In this document: positions 14,879-24,201 of the stretch, piece by piece
Layout of the letters: every line of letters starts with the position of its first letter
Numbering within the stretch: the stretch's first letter is position 1
NCBI GenBank assembly: GCA_016841365.1
Contig: JAENZI010000016.1
Location: forward strand, 1-64,000
DNA from: Anaerolineaceae bacterium
GTDB lineage: Bacteria; Chloroflexota; Anaerolineae; Anaerolineales; Anaerolineaceae
DNA: 64,000 nucleotides
Direction of reading: 5' to 3'
Position numbers and translations under genes: made by a program
Notes under the pieces: model-generated
Database searches by the model: none
What the model was told of the DNA's origin: nothing
What the model saw: the letters and a program-made list of their open reading frames with translations, nothing else

Positions 14879-16398
14879 GCTACACTATATCTTTTCTCTC
14901 ACGTGACTTTGCGTCGCCGGTCTTCATCGGCTTGCACGCTGAACCCCTGCAGCTCGCCTGGTCAGCCTTTGGCGGCCCAGATTTCGCCAAAATCCAGCTT
15001 ACCGGTCCGGCAGAACTACTGATCGAGGCCGCTGGTTTATTGCGCTGCCCGGTGACTATTTCCGATCAACGTGGCACTAAGGTCTGGTGGGGAGTTGTCG
15101 ACACAATCACAATTCACAGGGACCAGACACAGATCAAGGTCTCACTGGAGGACGTGTTTAACAAGGTCAAAGTGGCGTATTCTTTCATTTCCCCCGACAA
15201 CCGCCTGGGTGACCGGCGCGTGACCGCCTACGCCTCGGATCTTGCTTCGCAGACCGAGTACGGCGTCAAAGAAACCGTCCTGCAGTATGCTGACCTGGAT
15301 GATGTCTATGCCGAGAGCCTGCGCGACACCTTCCTCAACCTGCACGCCTGGCCGAAGTCAACGCTGTCCAGCCTTGAAAGTCCTGCTGCATTAGTCGAAT
15401 TGCACTGCTCGGGTTGGTTCCACACCCTCGGTTGGTCAGCCTATGACAACGCGCAGGGTTTCTTTGCCAACTATGGTCCGGGACCCGGGTCGATCAACTT
15501 TGGCCGCCCGAACTGGCGCCTGCCATCCCAGATGATCAGCACCGGCGACACCTCGCTCAAGGTGAAGTATGTCTACTTCCAAATGCGCCGCAACGGCACC
15601 GCCGCCGGTGAGACATATGCCCGGGTTTACTCGAATTCCGCCGCCACCCCGAGCACCATTCTCGGTGCCTCGGAGGTGGTCTATGCCAGCACATTGCCTT
15701 CGCAAACCTACCAGTGGATCAAATTTACCTTTGCTACCCCCGTGACGCTCAATGCCCACACTGCCTACTGGGTCAGCGCCTATTACCCCGTCACCGATCC
15801 CGTGAACAACATCGTCCTGCGCACCGACGAAAACGCCACCTATTTTCAAGACAATCACTTTGCCAAATACAACGACGCCGGGACCTGGAAATTCATCCCC
15901 AACATCACCTCACCCGGAACCAATCCGCATCTGATCTTTCGTGTGGTGTGTGTGGCGGATACCGGCGAGCAGATCCTCAATACTGCCACCGCTGGCGGTC
16001 AGTTCTTCGAGCGCATCACCGGCCTGACGACCAGCGTCGAGACCTGTCCCTACCAGCGCAATCCTATCTCAGCCCAGAAGCGCCTCGAACACCTGATGAC
16101 CCTCGGCACTGCGGACCACCGAATGGTGCTGGCAAGCGTATCCGCCAATCGCCACCTGTCCTTTTATGAGCAGCCCGACTCATCCACCCCACCCGTCTAT
16201 ATCACCAGGAACGGACGCTTCTATACCTTCCAAGGCATCCCCATCCCACCCGCTCAACCGCCCGTGGGACAGTTTGCCGCATTAGCCAACACTGCCCGGG
16301 TCAGCCATCCCTTTGATCAGCATCGCCTGCCAACATGCTTTGTGCGCAATGCCCTGCTCAACACCATCACTGGTGTGATTCATATCAATAATGAGTAA
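14875..16398 (+). CDS. Phage tail-tip-like protein with lectin-like insert
   Basis: A 507-residue protein. The first 140 residues (FIGLHAEPLQLAWSAFGGPDFAKIQLTG...WWGVVDTITIHRDQTQIKVSLEDVFNKVKV) look like the hub-type fold of distal tail or baseplate proteins. Residues about 170-360 form a beta-sandwich with YARVYSNSAATPS and TAYWVSAYYPV, as in bacterial jelly-roll carbohydrate-binding modules. The C-terminal part returns to hub-like sequence. Such an insert could bind a cell-surface glycan. It is the last gene of the cassette and shares a four-base overlap with the previous gene. Assignment is by pattern only. Confidence 0.5.
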   Translation: MSYTISFLSRDFASPVFIGLHAEPLQLAWSAFGGPDFAKIQLTGPAELLIEAAGLLRCPVTISDQRGTKVWWGVVDTITIHRDQTQIKVSLEDVFNKVKVAYSFISPDNRLGDRRVTAYASDLASQTEYGVKETVLQYADLDDVYAESLRDTFLNLHAWPKSTLSSLESPAALVELHCSGWFHTLGWSAYDNAQGFFANYGPGPGSINFGRPNWRLPSQMISTGDTSLKVKYVYFQMRRNGTAAGETYARVYSNSAATPSTILGASEVVYASTLPSQTYQWIKFTFATPVTLNAHTAYWVSAYYPVTDPVNNIVLRTDENATYFQDNHFAKYNDAGTWKFIPNITSPGTNPHLIFRVVCVADTGEQILNTATAGGQFFERITGLTTSVETCPYQRNPISAQKRLEHLMTLGTADHRMVLASVSANRHLSFYEQPDSSTPPVYITRNGRFYTFQGIPIPPAQPPVGQFAALANTARVSHPFDQHRLPTCFVRNALLNTITGVIHINNE

Positions 16399-16427
16399 AG
16401 TTTCTTCCTGGATAGGTTGGTTAAAAT

Positions 16428-16456
16428 TTTACCGATTGCTAAATCCGCGTTATGAT
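16428..16456 (+). promoter_or_regulatory. Candidate promoter of the beta-glucosidase gene
   Basis: TTTACC (16428-16433), a 17-base spacer and TATGAT (16451-16456), about 55 bases before the GH1 start. This separates the gene from the phage cassette. Confidence 0.45.
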
Positions 16457-16510
16457 TAAGCCTGAAATTGAGCGCATCGAAATTTCTCGCAAAAACAGGA
16501 GGGAAGGCGT

Positions 16511-17833
16511 ATGCCAAAAGGGACTTACACATTTCCGGAAGGGTTTTTATGGGGAACGGCCACTGCTGCCCATCAGGTAGAGGGACGCAATCAGAACAAC
16601 ACCTGGTACGCCTGGGAACAGGAAGAGGGGCGGATCATTGATGGGCATAAATCCGGGTTGGCATGTGATTGGTGGGGCGGTCGCTGGCGGGAGGATTTTG
16701 ACCGGGCACAGGGGGGTAATCAAAACGCCCATCGCTTGTCCGTCGCCTGGAGCCGAATCCAGCCTGCCCCGGATGTATGGGATGAGAATGCTCTGGACCG
16801 CTATCGCGAAATCTTGGTTGGGTTGCAATCACGGAAGATGAAACCGATGGTGACCCTGCATCATTTCAGCGAGCCCTTATGGGTGGCTGAATTTGGCGGG
16901 TGGGAGAATGAAGGCATCGTTGACCTGTTTAGCACTTTTGTCCGAAAGACAGTTGAAGCCCTGAAGCCGTATTGCGACTTGTGGGTGACAATTAACGAGC
17001 CGAACGTGTTTGCGTTTAGCGCATTTATTGAAGGCGTTTTCCCGCCCGGGAAGAAGGATATCAAAACGGCTTTACGAGTGATGCAGCACATGGTCCAGGC
17101 CCATGCCCGGGCATATACCATCATTCACGATCTGCAACCTGACGCCAGGGTGGGCATTGCCCACCATTACCGCGGGTTCAAGCCTGCGTCCTGGCTGCCA
17201 ACAGACCGCTGGACGGCGAATATTTACCATACATTATTTAATGACCTGATCCCGCGCACCCTGAACGATGGTGTGTTTAACACCATTATCAAAAAAGAAC
17301 ACTTCGCTGATGCCGTTGGCACGCAGGATTTCTTCGGGCTGAATTATTACACAACCGAGCAGGTGCGGTTTGACCTGCTGGCACGCAAGGATCTGTATAG
17401 CAAACGGACTTACCCTGAAGGCACAGCCTTAAGCGAAACGGGCTTTATTGCCAACATGCCAGGCGGGATGATGGACAGCGTGCGCTGGGCTTCATCATAT
17501 GGCTTGCCGATCATCATCACTGAAAACGGCGTGGAAGATTCACAGGACAGCCTTCGCTCTCGTTATTTAATAGAACACCTGCACACCCTGTGGGGGGCGA
17601 TGAATACGGATGCGGTGGTGGAAGGTTATTTCCACTGGTCATTAGTGGATAATTTTGAGTGGGAGCGTGGCTGGACTCAACGGTTCGGCTTATGGGGGTT
17701 GGATCGTGAGACCCAAGCCCGCATCCGCCGCCCCAGCGTGAACCTGTATGCAGAAATTTGCCGGATGAACGGTATCTCAGCGGACCTGGTCGAAGAATAT
17801 GCCCCAGAATCGATGGAGCGATTGTTCCCTTAA
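16511..17833 (+). CDS. GH1 beta-glucosidase
   Basis: A 440-residue glycoside hydrolase family 1 enzyme, full length. It begins with FPEGFLWGTATAAHQVEG, the standard family opening. The acid/base Glu is in TINEPN and the nucleophile Glu in ITENG; the closing HWSLVDNFEWERGWTQRFGL matches the aglycone/substrate-binding end. It should hydrolyse beta-linked glucosides or galactosides in the cytoplasm, as no signal peptide is present. GGAGG lies seven bases before the ATG. It is convergent with the DUF4173 gene, 13 bases apart. Confidence 0.92.
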   Translation: MPKGTYTFPEGFLWGTATAAHQVEGRNQNNTWYAWEQEEGRIIDGHKSGLACDWWGGRWREDFDRAQGGNQNAHRLSVAWSRIQPAPDVWDENALDRYREILVGLQSRKMKPMVTLHHFSEPLWVAEFGGWENEGIVDLFSTFVRKTVEALKPYCDLWVTINEPNVFAFSAFIEGVFPPGKKDIKTALRVMQHMVQAHARAYTIIHDLQPDARVGIAHHYRGFKPASWLPTDRWTANIYHTLFNDLIPRTLNDGVFNTIIKKEHFADAVGTQDFFGLNYYTTEQVRFDLLARKDLYSKRTYPEGTALSETGFIANMPGGMMDSVRWASSYGLPIIITENGVEDSQDSLRSRYLIEHLHTLWGAMNTDAVVEGYFHWSLVDNFEWERGWTQRFGLWGLDRETQARIRRPSVNLYAEICRMNGISADLVEEYAPESMERLFP

Positions 17834-17846
17834 TGATTGATGTACA

Positions 17847-19529
17847 TCAATCGATGCCGTAGATGTCAAGCCCGATGCAAGATTTAACCTCGCCATTGAC
17901 CTCGACAAACCAGATGCCGTCTTGAAAGACAGGGTAATCCTCAAGGCTTTCAGCAAGACCCTGCAGCAGTTTTTGAGCTCGGCTTCGGCTGAGATGAGAG
18001 GATGTCCATGTGGCGGACTCTGCCTCATACAGCACGGCTGCATTGCAGGCGAGAACGCCGCCAATCTCATCCCTGAGCCAATCCGGGGTTTGTGCATCCT
18101 GGTAGAATGCCGATAATTTCGACACAGAATCAGCCGACAATAACGCCAAATATCCCGCATCAAGCTCAGGTTCCTGGGCATCACCCGTCCCATCGATCGC
18201 CCGGGTCACATTTTGTTCGACGATGAACCGATCAATGTTGAGGATGTTGATGGTCAGACCAAACCCGAGGATGAAGCAGATCAGGAGGAAAGCCAGGCGT
18301 TCCAGGTTTTTCGTGATCTCGAGGGCGGCAATACCTAATAGCAGTAACCCGATCCACACCATCATCACATGGGCGAGGGTGCGCAGACGGGTGAAACCGT
18401 AAGCAACCTCGTAAAGCGTTAGCCGGGTGTAGGCTGAAGCCAGGATGAGGGCAACCAGGGCAACCAGTGTTAATCCGAATGCTGAAAACAGCCTACTCTG
18501 CTTTTTACCCGCCCGTTTGGTGACCATGCTGAGGATGTAGAACAAAACCACGCTGATCACCGCCACCACAATCAGTTCAAAGAACCCCCGTCGGGCGTAT
18601 TCCGCATAGGTATAACCTTCAGCAGAGATGTTCCTTCCCCCGGAGAAGAGATAGCTAAACTGGAGGATAACGAATAAAAGAAAGAGAAGGTTCACGCCGC
18701 CCAGAACGATATTGGCTTCGATCGAACCCAGGAAGGGAGGGATGATCGGCTTTTTCTGGGCATCGGGTTTGAAGGTTTTGCTCTTTACATAGGCGAAATA
18801 ATAGACTGAAAGTAAAACATAGGCGATAACCAGGATGTAGGCCAGCCTGAAGATTGTATCGCCTAGATTATCAACCCTAAACCACGAGAAAAAGTTCTGA
18901 AGACGGTCATTGAAGATGGGGTCGGCTTGTGAGAGCAGCGAGGCTAATACTGCCAGGATGGGCACAGCGATCAATACCCCGCGCAGATAAGGTGCAGCCT
19001 GTCTGAGGAAAGACTTTTGTCTTCGGCTGTCCTGTGCAGCCGGAATCGGGGTTTGTTCCGGCTCAAGATTTTCAGCCGCATTCTCAGGCTGCTCGGATTG
19101 GGGGGGCGATTTAGGATCATCGTGATTTTTTTTGAAGAACAGGATCGCGCCGCTAAAAAGAGTCAGGAGATATTGAAAGCCATATTCGATGTAATCTCTC
19201 AGGCGGTAGTGATGCCAGGCGCCGTTGCGCAAAGTGATGGAAAATAGCAGCAGCAAACCGATGGTGATCAAGTTGTTGGTTACAGTGGTAAACGGTTCGG
19301 CGCGCACAAAGGTCATCCCGGCAAAAAAGACGATTGGGATCAACAGGATGTAGGACATGAATGGGATGTGCGTTTTCTCAACCCAATACGGAATCAGTCC
19401 AGCAAGGAGGGCAATCAGCACAAACAGGAAGAAGTTGACCCCGTAGGAGGTCTCCCAAAAAAGCTGGTCAAACGCGATGGCTGTGATTAAGGCACCTATC
19501 CAAAAAAGGTGTTTGCGTGTTGTTTTCAT
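17847..19529 (-). CDS. DUF4173-type polytopic membrane protein
   Basis: A 560-residue membrane protein; I place the start at the ATG at 19529, which has AAGGA, rather than the TTG at 19550. About ten hydrophobic helices run through the first 430 residues, interrupted by a charged Pro/Glu-rich cytosolic loop (about 145-185). Patterns such as RVDNLGDTIFRLAYILVIAY and GYTYAEYARRGFFELIVVA are typical of DUF4153/DUF4173 proteins. The last 120 residues form a soluble domain rich in acids (DAGYLALLSADSVSKLSAFYQDA). Function of the family is unknown. Confidence 0.75.
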   Translation of the reverse strand: MKTTRKHLFWIGALITAIAFDQLFWETSYGVNFFLFVLIALLAGLIPYWVEKTHIPFMSYILLIPIVFFAGMTFVRAEPFTTVTNNLITIGLLLLFSITLRNGAWHHYRLRDYIEYGFQYLLTLFSGAILFFKKNHDDPKSPPQSEQPENAAENLEPEQTPIPAAQDSRRQKSFLRQAAPYLRGVLIAVPILAVLASLLSQADPIFNDRLQNFFSWFRVDNLGDTIFRLAYILVIAYVLLSVYYFAYVKSKTFKPDAQKKPIIPPFLGSIEANIVLGGVNLLFLLFVILQFSYLFSGGRNISAEGYTYAEYARRGFFELIVVAVISVVLFYILSMVTKRAGKKQSRLFSAFGLTLVALVALILASAYTRLTLYEVAYGFTRLRTLAHVMMVWIGLLLLGIAALEITKNLERLAFLLICFILGFGLTINILNIDRFIVEQNVTRAIDGTGDAQEPELDAGYLALLSADSVSKLSAFYQDAQTPDWLRDEIGGVLACNAAVLYEAESATWTSSHLSRSRAQKLLQGLAESLEDYPVFQDGIWFVEVNGEVKSCIGLDIYGID

Positions 19530-19806
19530 AATTTTCCTTTTGATGGGCAATCAGGCCCGTGATTTTGATTTAATGTATCGTCGAAGACGACTATCAATCA
19601 GCATTCTAACTCTTTTTGTGGGGTTAATGCTCTCAAAAACTACCAGAAACGGAAAATTTTCAAGTTTTGCTCAGGCGTTCTACGGAAATTTCTAATAATG
19701 ACGATTAAATGTAATATATGATCAGTGCAAAGAAGGATGTATTCCTTAATTGGATATTCTGCTATTGCTGTGTTCTGCTTAGCGGGGCAATTTACTGGAG
19801 TTCAGA

Positions 19807-21048
19807 TCAGTCCAAAGTCTGTTCGGAGGGTGTCGGGGCTGGTGAAGTCCGTTTTTTGCTTAGCCTTGCCGCCAGGAAATAAGCCGCAAAAAGCGCTCCA
19901 TAGACAGCAAACAAGATGACGGGGATGACCTCGAGCGAGATCCGACGTGCCAGCACTCCCATCAGGCTGGGAATGACGGCTGTGCCGAACCCTGTTGCGG
20001 TCATTTGCAAGCCGATGGTGTTGGCTGCATATTGATCGCCTACCCGGGTCTTGGTGCCAGATGTCATGGCAGGGAAGATGGGCGCGATCGAGATGCCGAT
20101 CAGGGCGACCGCGATCACGTTGGCGAACTCAAATGGATTCCAGATCAGAAATCCCGCACCGAGCAGCGCACCTACCAATCCGCCCATCACGAGCTTATTG
20201 ACACCGATCCGGTTAGCAACCAAACCAGCCACAATTCGCCCAATGGTGAAGGTGAACCAGTAACTGCCGGCAAAAAAACCGGCAATTGTCACATCCACGC
20301 CGCGCGACTCGGTCAGCAGGGTATAAGTCCATGTACCAAGCGAGGTTTCAGCGCCAACATATAAAAAGAACAGGAGCACAGACAGCCATACCTTTGGCTG
20401 GCGAAGGGTTTCACCCATGGGCGTTTTATAATCGGTCAGCCGTTTTGTGGGGTTGGCTTCTACAGCCATATCTTTTTTGCGCCACATTGAAATGGTCAGT
20501 GCAAAGCAAACCGCCAGCAAAATTTGGAAAACCCCCACCAAACGGTAGGCAAAACGCCATGATTCAAAATTTGTTAAGCCCAGGGTCATGATGATCGGGC
20601 CGATGGTGATTCCTATTCCCCAACTGGCATGCAACCACTGCATCAACCCTTCGCCAAAGTGCGAAGCGACATAGGTGTTCAACCCGGCATCGATGGCACC
20701 AGCGCCAAACCCGCCAAAGATGCCTAACAAAACCATCATCCACCACTCCGGGACGATTGTATAGCCGATCAGCGCTAACCCGGTCAGCAGACAACTGGCT
20801 GCGAGAATTTTGCCAACACCCAGGCGCGAGAGCAGCATCCCGCTGAGGAAACTGGAGGTCATATACCCGGCTGTGGCTGCAACCAGTAACATGCCGATGG
20901 CATCCAGCGGGATTGAAAAATCAGTGCGAATAGAAGGCCAGCCGACGCCCAACAAACCGTCTGGCAGCCCAAGTGCGATAAAGGCAATAAACGCCAGCAG
21001 GATCAGGGCAAGGTGTGGGTGGTGGATTATTCTTTCATGGAATTTCAT
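19807..21048 (-). CDS. MFS transporter (sugar-permease-like)
   Basis: A 413-residue major facilitator with about twelve membrane helices. The opening LPDGLLGVGWPSIRTDFSIPLDAIGMLL and FGGFGAGAIDAGLNTYVASHFGEGLMQWLHASWGIG are close to the FucP/Bsc6-like group of sugar or multidrug permeases. A GAGGG site precedes the ATG. It is divergent from the DegV gene, with a 163-base AT-rich spacer. Substrate not predictable. The 256 bases between this gene and the DUF4173 gene hold no gene. Confidence 0.85.
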   Translation of the reverse strand: MKFHERIIHHPHLALILLAFIAFIALGLPDGLLGVGWPSIRTDFSIPLDAIGMLLVAATAGYMTSSFLSGMLLSRLGVGKILAASCLLTGLALIGYTIVPEWWMMVLLGIFGGFGAGAIDAGLNTYVASHFGEGLMQWLHASWGIGITIGPIIMTLGLTNFESWRFAYRLVGVFQILLAVCFALTISMWRKKDMAVEANPTKRLTDYKTPMGETLRQPKVWLSVLLFFLYVGAETSLGTWTYTLLTESRGVDVTIAGFFAGSYWFTFTIGRIVAGLVANRIGVNKLVMGGLVGALLGAGFLIWNPFEFANVIAVALIGISIAPIFPAMTSGTKTRVGDQYAANTIGLQMTATGFGTAVIPSLMGVLARRISLEVIPVILFAVYGALFAAYFLAARLSKKRTSPAPTPSEQTLD

Positions 21049-21211
21049 AGAATTTCCCTCATACTCAGGTCAGGTTTGATCCGTAACAACCCGGTCAAAT
21101 ATTGCATAAGTATAGCACAGTTGACCTGGTCTTAATTCACAGTTTTTATATAATTAAACTCAAGTATACTTGTAGGAGATTTGGTTACGTTATTGATAAT
21201 TAGGAGAATAA

Positions 21212-22057
21212 ATGAAAAAGGTTGCAATCGTTACAGACAGCACAACCTATTTACCGCAAAGCATCATCGACGGTTTGGGTATTCATGTTGTCCCGCTGAC
21301 GCTGCACTGGGATGACGAGAGTTACCGCGATGGCGTTGACATCCAGGCAGAAGCGTTTTATGAGCGCTTGAGCCAATCCGACACCATCCCAACCACAAGT
21401 CAGACCCCGGTGGAGGTGTTCGACCGCCTGTTCAGGGAATTGCTCGAAAAGGATTATGCGGTGTTTTCAATGTTGATTTCCAGCGGGATCTCAGGGACAG
21501 TAGAATCCGCGCTCCAGGCAAAGAAGAACTTCCCTGGTGCACCTTTGGAGGTGATGGACTCGAAATTTGTGTCCATGGCGCTTGGATTTTTAGTCCTGGA
21601 AGTGGCCCGGGCAGCAAAGGATGGCGCCAGCCTTGAGGAATGTGTTGCTCTGGCTAATGAAACCTATCCTAAAATTGGGGTTTATTTTACGGTTGATACG
21701 CTTAAATACTTAAATAAAGGCGGGCGGATTAACACGGCGAAGCGCTTGCTGGGGGCAGCTCTGGATATTAAACCCATCATGGAGATCAGGGATGGGAAAA
21801 TCGAGCTGGTTGAATCGGTGCGGTCGCGTAAGAAATCTCTGAACCGCATGCTGGAATTGGCTGAAAGGGAGATGGCAGGGCGGGAACCTGTACGCATCTC
21901 AACTTTTCACGCCGCTGCAGAAGAAGATTGCCAGCTATTGATGGATAAAGCCGTCGCCCGATTCAGCCCTGTTGAGACCATCACCACTTATGTCAGTCCG
22001 GTGATCGGCTCGCATACCGGCCCAGGCACCGTCAGCATTGCGTTTATGGCGGGATAG
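21212..22057 (+). CDS. DegV-family fatty-acid-binding protein
   Basis: A 281-residue DegV protein. The signature VAIVTDSTTYLP at the N-terminus, TTSQTPVEVF, and LISSGISGTVESA, and the C-terminal ETITTYVSPVIGSHTGPGTVSIAF are diagnostic. DegV (FakB) proteins bind a fatty acid in a pocket between two domains and present it to the FakA kinase. No FakA is in the window. An AGGAG site precedes the ATG. The stop is two bases from the end of the convergent YdcF-like gene. Confidence 0.92.
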   Translation: MKKVAIVTDSTTYLPQSIIDGLGIHVVPLTLHWDDESYRDGVDIQAEAFYERLSQSDTIPTTSQTPVEVFDRLFRELLEKDYAVFSMLISSGISGTVESALQAKKNFPGAPLEVMDSKFVSMALGFLVLEVARAAKDGASLEECVALANETYPKIGVYFTVDTLKYLNKGGRINTAKRLLGAALDIKPIMEIRDGKIELVESVRSRKKSLNRMLELAEREMAGREPVRISTFHAAAEEDCQLLMDKAVARFSPVETITTYVSPVIGSHTGPGTVSIAFMAG

Positions 22058-22059
22058 GA

Positions 22060-22854
22060 TCAGAGCCAGCCCCGCAAGCTATAGACCATCATCCCGATAT
22101 ATTCTTTCAAGACGCTGGTTGTCAGGCCCAGTGAGCTTGCATTGGGCATCAGGTAGATCAAAAACTCCTCCCATCCAGGTTTGAATGTGGTTTGCCAGTT
22201 TTGCTCTGTGATGGTGAAGTCAACCGGCGCCGGGATCACTGTCAGACCCTGCTTCTCAAACAGGGCTTTTGCTCTGGGCATATGTAAGGCAGAAGTGACC
22301 AGGATGACCTCACTGATATCATTTTCTGCCAATAGCTCTGCTGATAACAGGGCGTCCTCATAAGTGTTTTCAGAATCTGGCTGTTCCCATATCGCTTCCT
22401 CAGGCACGTTTAACAGCATCAATAATTCCGTCATTTCCTCAGCAGGAGTGGAACCCCGATCAGTGGTAAATTCTACATTTCCACCGCTGACCAGGATGAT
22501 GGGCGCGGCACCTTCCGCATACAGGTTAGCTGCATACAACACCCGGTCGCCTGCGCTGTTGATCTCCGTCATAGGTCTCGGTGCGTCAGCAGATTCTGTG
22601 CCGCCACCCAAGAGCACGATGACCTCAGCCTGTGGGGTTGTTTCTGGAGGCAGGCTTTGCCATTCCAGTGAGTGCGCCAGCGCAAAGCTGACCCAGCGAT
22701 TGCCGCCGACCCACAGGAGGATCAGGGCAAGGATCAGAAACCCTCGCCGCCAGGCTTTATGCTTCTCAAGAATGAGCACCAGCAAAAGTAGAATACAGGC
22801 TAAACCGAGCGGGTAGACAAAAAGCGGAAGTAATTTGCTGAAGAAAACAAACAT
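22060..22854 (-). CDS. YdcF/ElyC/SanA-like DUF218 envelope protein
   Basis: A 264-residue protein, starting at the second ATG (22854), seven bases after AAGGAG. Two membrane helices (about 1-25 and 30-50) precede a DUF218 domain with EVIVLLGGG, DRVLYAANLYAEGAAPIILVSGG, EEMTELLMLLNVPEEAIWEQPDSENTYEDALLSAELL and VILVTSALHMPRAKALFEKQGL, all family hallmarks. Members affect envelope biogenesis or carry a nucleotide-like ligand. It is encoded just downstream of the deacetylase-like gene, 18 bases apart, consistent with an envelope-related pair. Confidence 0.88.
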   Translation of the reverse strand: MFVFFSKLLPLFVYPLGLACILLLLVLILEKHKAWRRGFLILALILLWVGGNRWVSFALAHSLEWQSLPPETTPQAEVIVLLGGGTESADAPRPMTEINSAGDRVLYAANLYAEGAAPIILVSGGNVEFTTDRGSTPAEEMTELLMLLNVPEEAIWEQPDSENTYEDALLSAELLAENDISEVILVTSALHMPRAKALFEKQGLTVIPAPVDFTITEQNWQTTFKPGWEEFLIYLMPNASSLGLTTSVLKEYIGMMVYSLRGWL

Positions 22855-22872
22855 GGACATACTCCTTATTGA

Positions 22873-24111
22873 TTATGGAGAAAGCTGACGAATTCCTTCT
22901 TGGTCAATCTCAAATGCCAGGTTTGTTACGATGTAAATCCCCAAAGGGCAGCGTCCGGCGTCTGTCTGGTCAGATATGAGTTTCATGATTTGTGCAGTCT
23001 GCGTTTCTGGGCTGCCATGGATCACACCCAGTTCGCATTGAGCGGCTTGAGGGATCTCGGCACGCATTTCGGTAATCAGGTCAATCGCCCCCTGTTCGGC
23101 ATTCAAACGCGGCACATGCCATGGGTCATATTCCGGAGAAAAAGGTGCAGAGAACAGCTTGATCCGGGGCGGGTCATTGGCCTCGAGGATGGCGCTCACC
23201 GGTGCACCTTCCGGCGAGATGTAATCGAACAAGATTTGTTTTCCGGTTTCTGATTCAGGCCATACCACGTAAGGCAGCGCAAGAATGTTTGGCAGGCCAG
23301 CGGCAAGCGCTTCTTTGCCGATCATCGCCAACGCTTCTCGTAATGCTCGGTCATTTTCCAGCAGTTGATATTCAATCTGCGCAGGTGTGAGTTGATCCAG
23401 GCGGGGATGAGCGTAAAAGTGATTGAGGGGTATGGCGCTGTTTTCAATCCCCCAGGCGATGGCTTGTGCGCGGTCCTGCCGCCAGCCATCCTGCACGGTA
23501 AAGATGCCGTTTACATAATGGTTGCTGTAGGGTTTGTCGCCCAGGTTATAAAATAGGGTGACATGAAAATTGAAGTCCGGATGGGATTGAGCAAATGACC
23601 ACAAGCACCCGATACCGGAATATTCGGCAGGCTGACCGTGTTCATCCAACGAGATTTGATCGGCGTAAAACAGGTCATCGATCGTCAGGATCAACGGGCG
23701 TCGGCCTTCTTGCAGATGGATCTCGCCTTGCAGCCAGTCCTCAAGGCTGATCAGCGAGTAGCCAGCCTTATACAGGGCGTCCAGATGCTTGGAGAAATCT
23801 GACAGGCTGGTTTTATATTTTTCGGAGATTGCATTGGGCTGGGGGTTGAAGCGGTGGTACATCAGGATTGGCACCTGGGGCATTATATCCCATACGGTAG
23901 CCGTCAGCGCCATCGGTTCTGCCGTTGGTGTGGGGGGTAACACCTTGGCCTGAGGGGTTGGTGTCGAAGCAGCGCCGGTTGGGTGGGGAGGGGTGGTCAT
24001 TTCAGACTCTATTATCCCTTTAGACTGATTTTGCTGCGTGATGGTTGTGGTATTGCTTAACAGCCCAACCGACACGAGCAAGAAAACGAGTAACCATCTG
24101 AAGATGTGCAT
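22873..24111 (-). CDS. Polysaccharide-deacetylase-like secreted protein
   Basis: A 412-residue protein with an N-terminal hydrophobic segment (WLLVFLLVSVGLL) and a Pro/Thr linker (about 40-70), so exported and tethered. The catalytic-type region reads VPILMYHRF then LILTIDDLFYADQ in place of the usual LTFDDG, with SLEDWLQGE between, as in divergent NodB-fold deacetylases. The altered second motif leaves activity uncertain. There is no ribosome site: a TAAAAT box ends six bases before the ATG, suggesting a leaderless mRNA. Confidence 0.7.
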   Translation of the reverse strand: MHIFRWLLVFLLVSVGLLSNTTTITQQNQSKGIIESEMTTPPHPTGAASTPTPQAKVLPPTPTAEPMALTATVWDIMPQVPILMYHRFNPQPNAISEKYKTSLSDFSKHLDALYKAGYSLISLEDWLQGEIHLQEGRRPLILTIDDLFYADQISLDEHGQPAEYSGIGCLWSFAQSHPDFNFHVTLFYNLGDKPYSNHYVNGIFTVQDGWRQDRAQAIAWGIENSAIPLNHFYAHPRLDQLTPAQIEYQLLENDRALREALAMIGKEALAAGLPNILALPYVVWPESETGKQILFDYISPEGAPVSAILEANDPPRIKLFSAPFSPEYDPWHVPRLNAEQGAIDLITEMRAEIPQAAQCELGVIHGSPETQTAQIMKLISDQTDAGRCPLGIYIVTNLAFEIDQEGIRQLSP

Positions 24112-24117
24112 AATTTA

Positions 24118-24123
24118 ATTTTA
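24118..24123 (-). promoter_or_regulatory. -10 box of a possible leaderless transcript
   Basis: TAAAAT on the minus strand, then exactly six bases to the ATG at 24111, which would place the transcription start at the start codon. No good -35 is visible. Confidence 0.4.
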
Positions 24124-24201
24124 CCGAAAGATTAGCGATTAATCGATCATCGGTCAATTGCCTGGCGATCGTTCAGTGGAAAGTATTTGTGGTATCACGT
24201 T

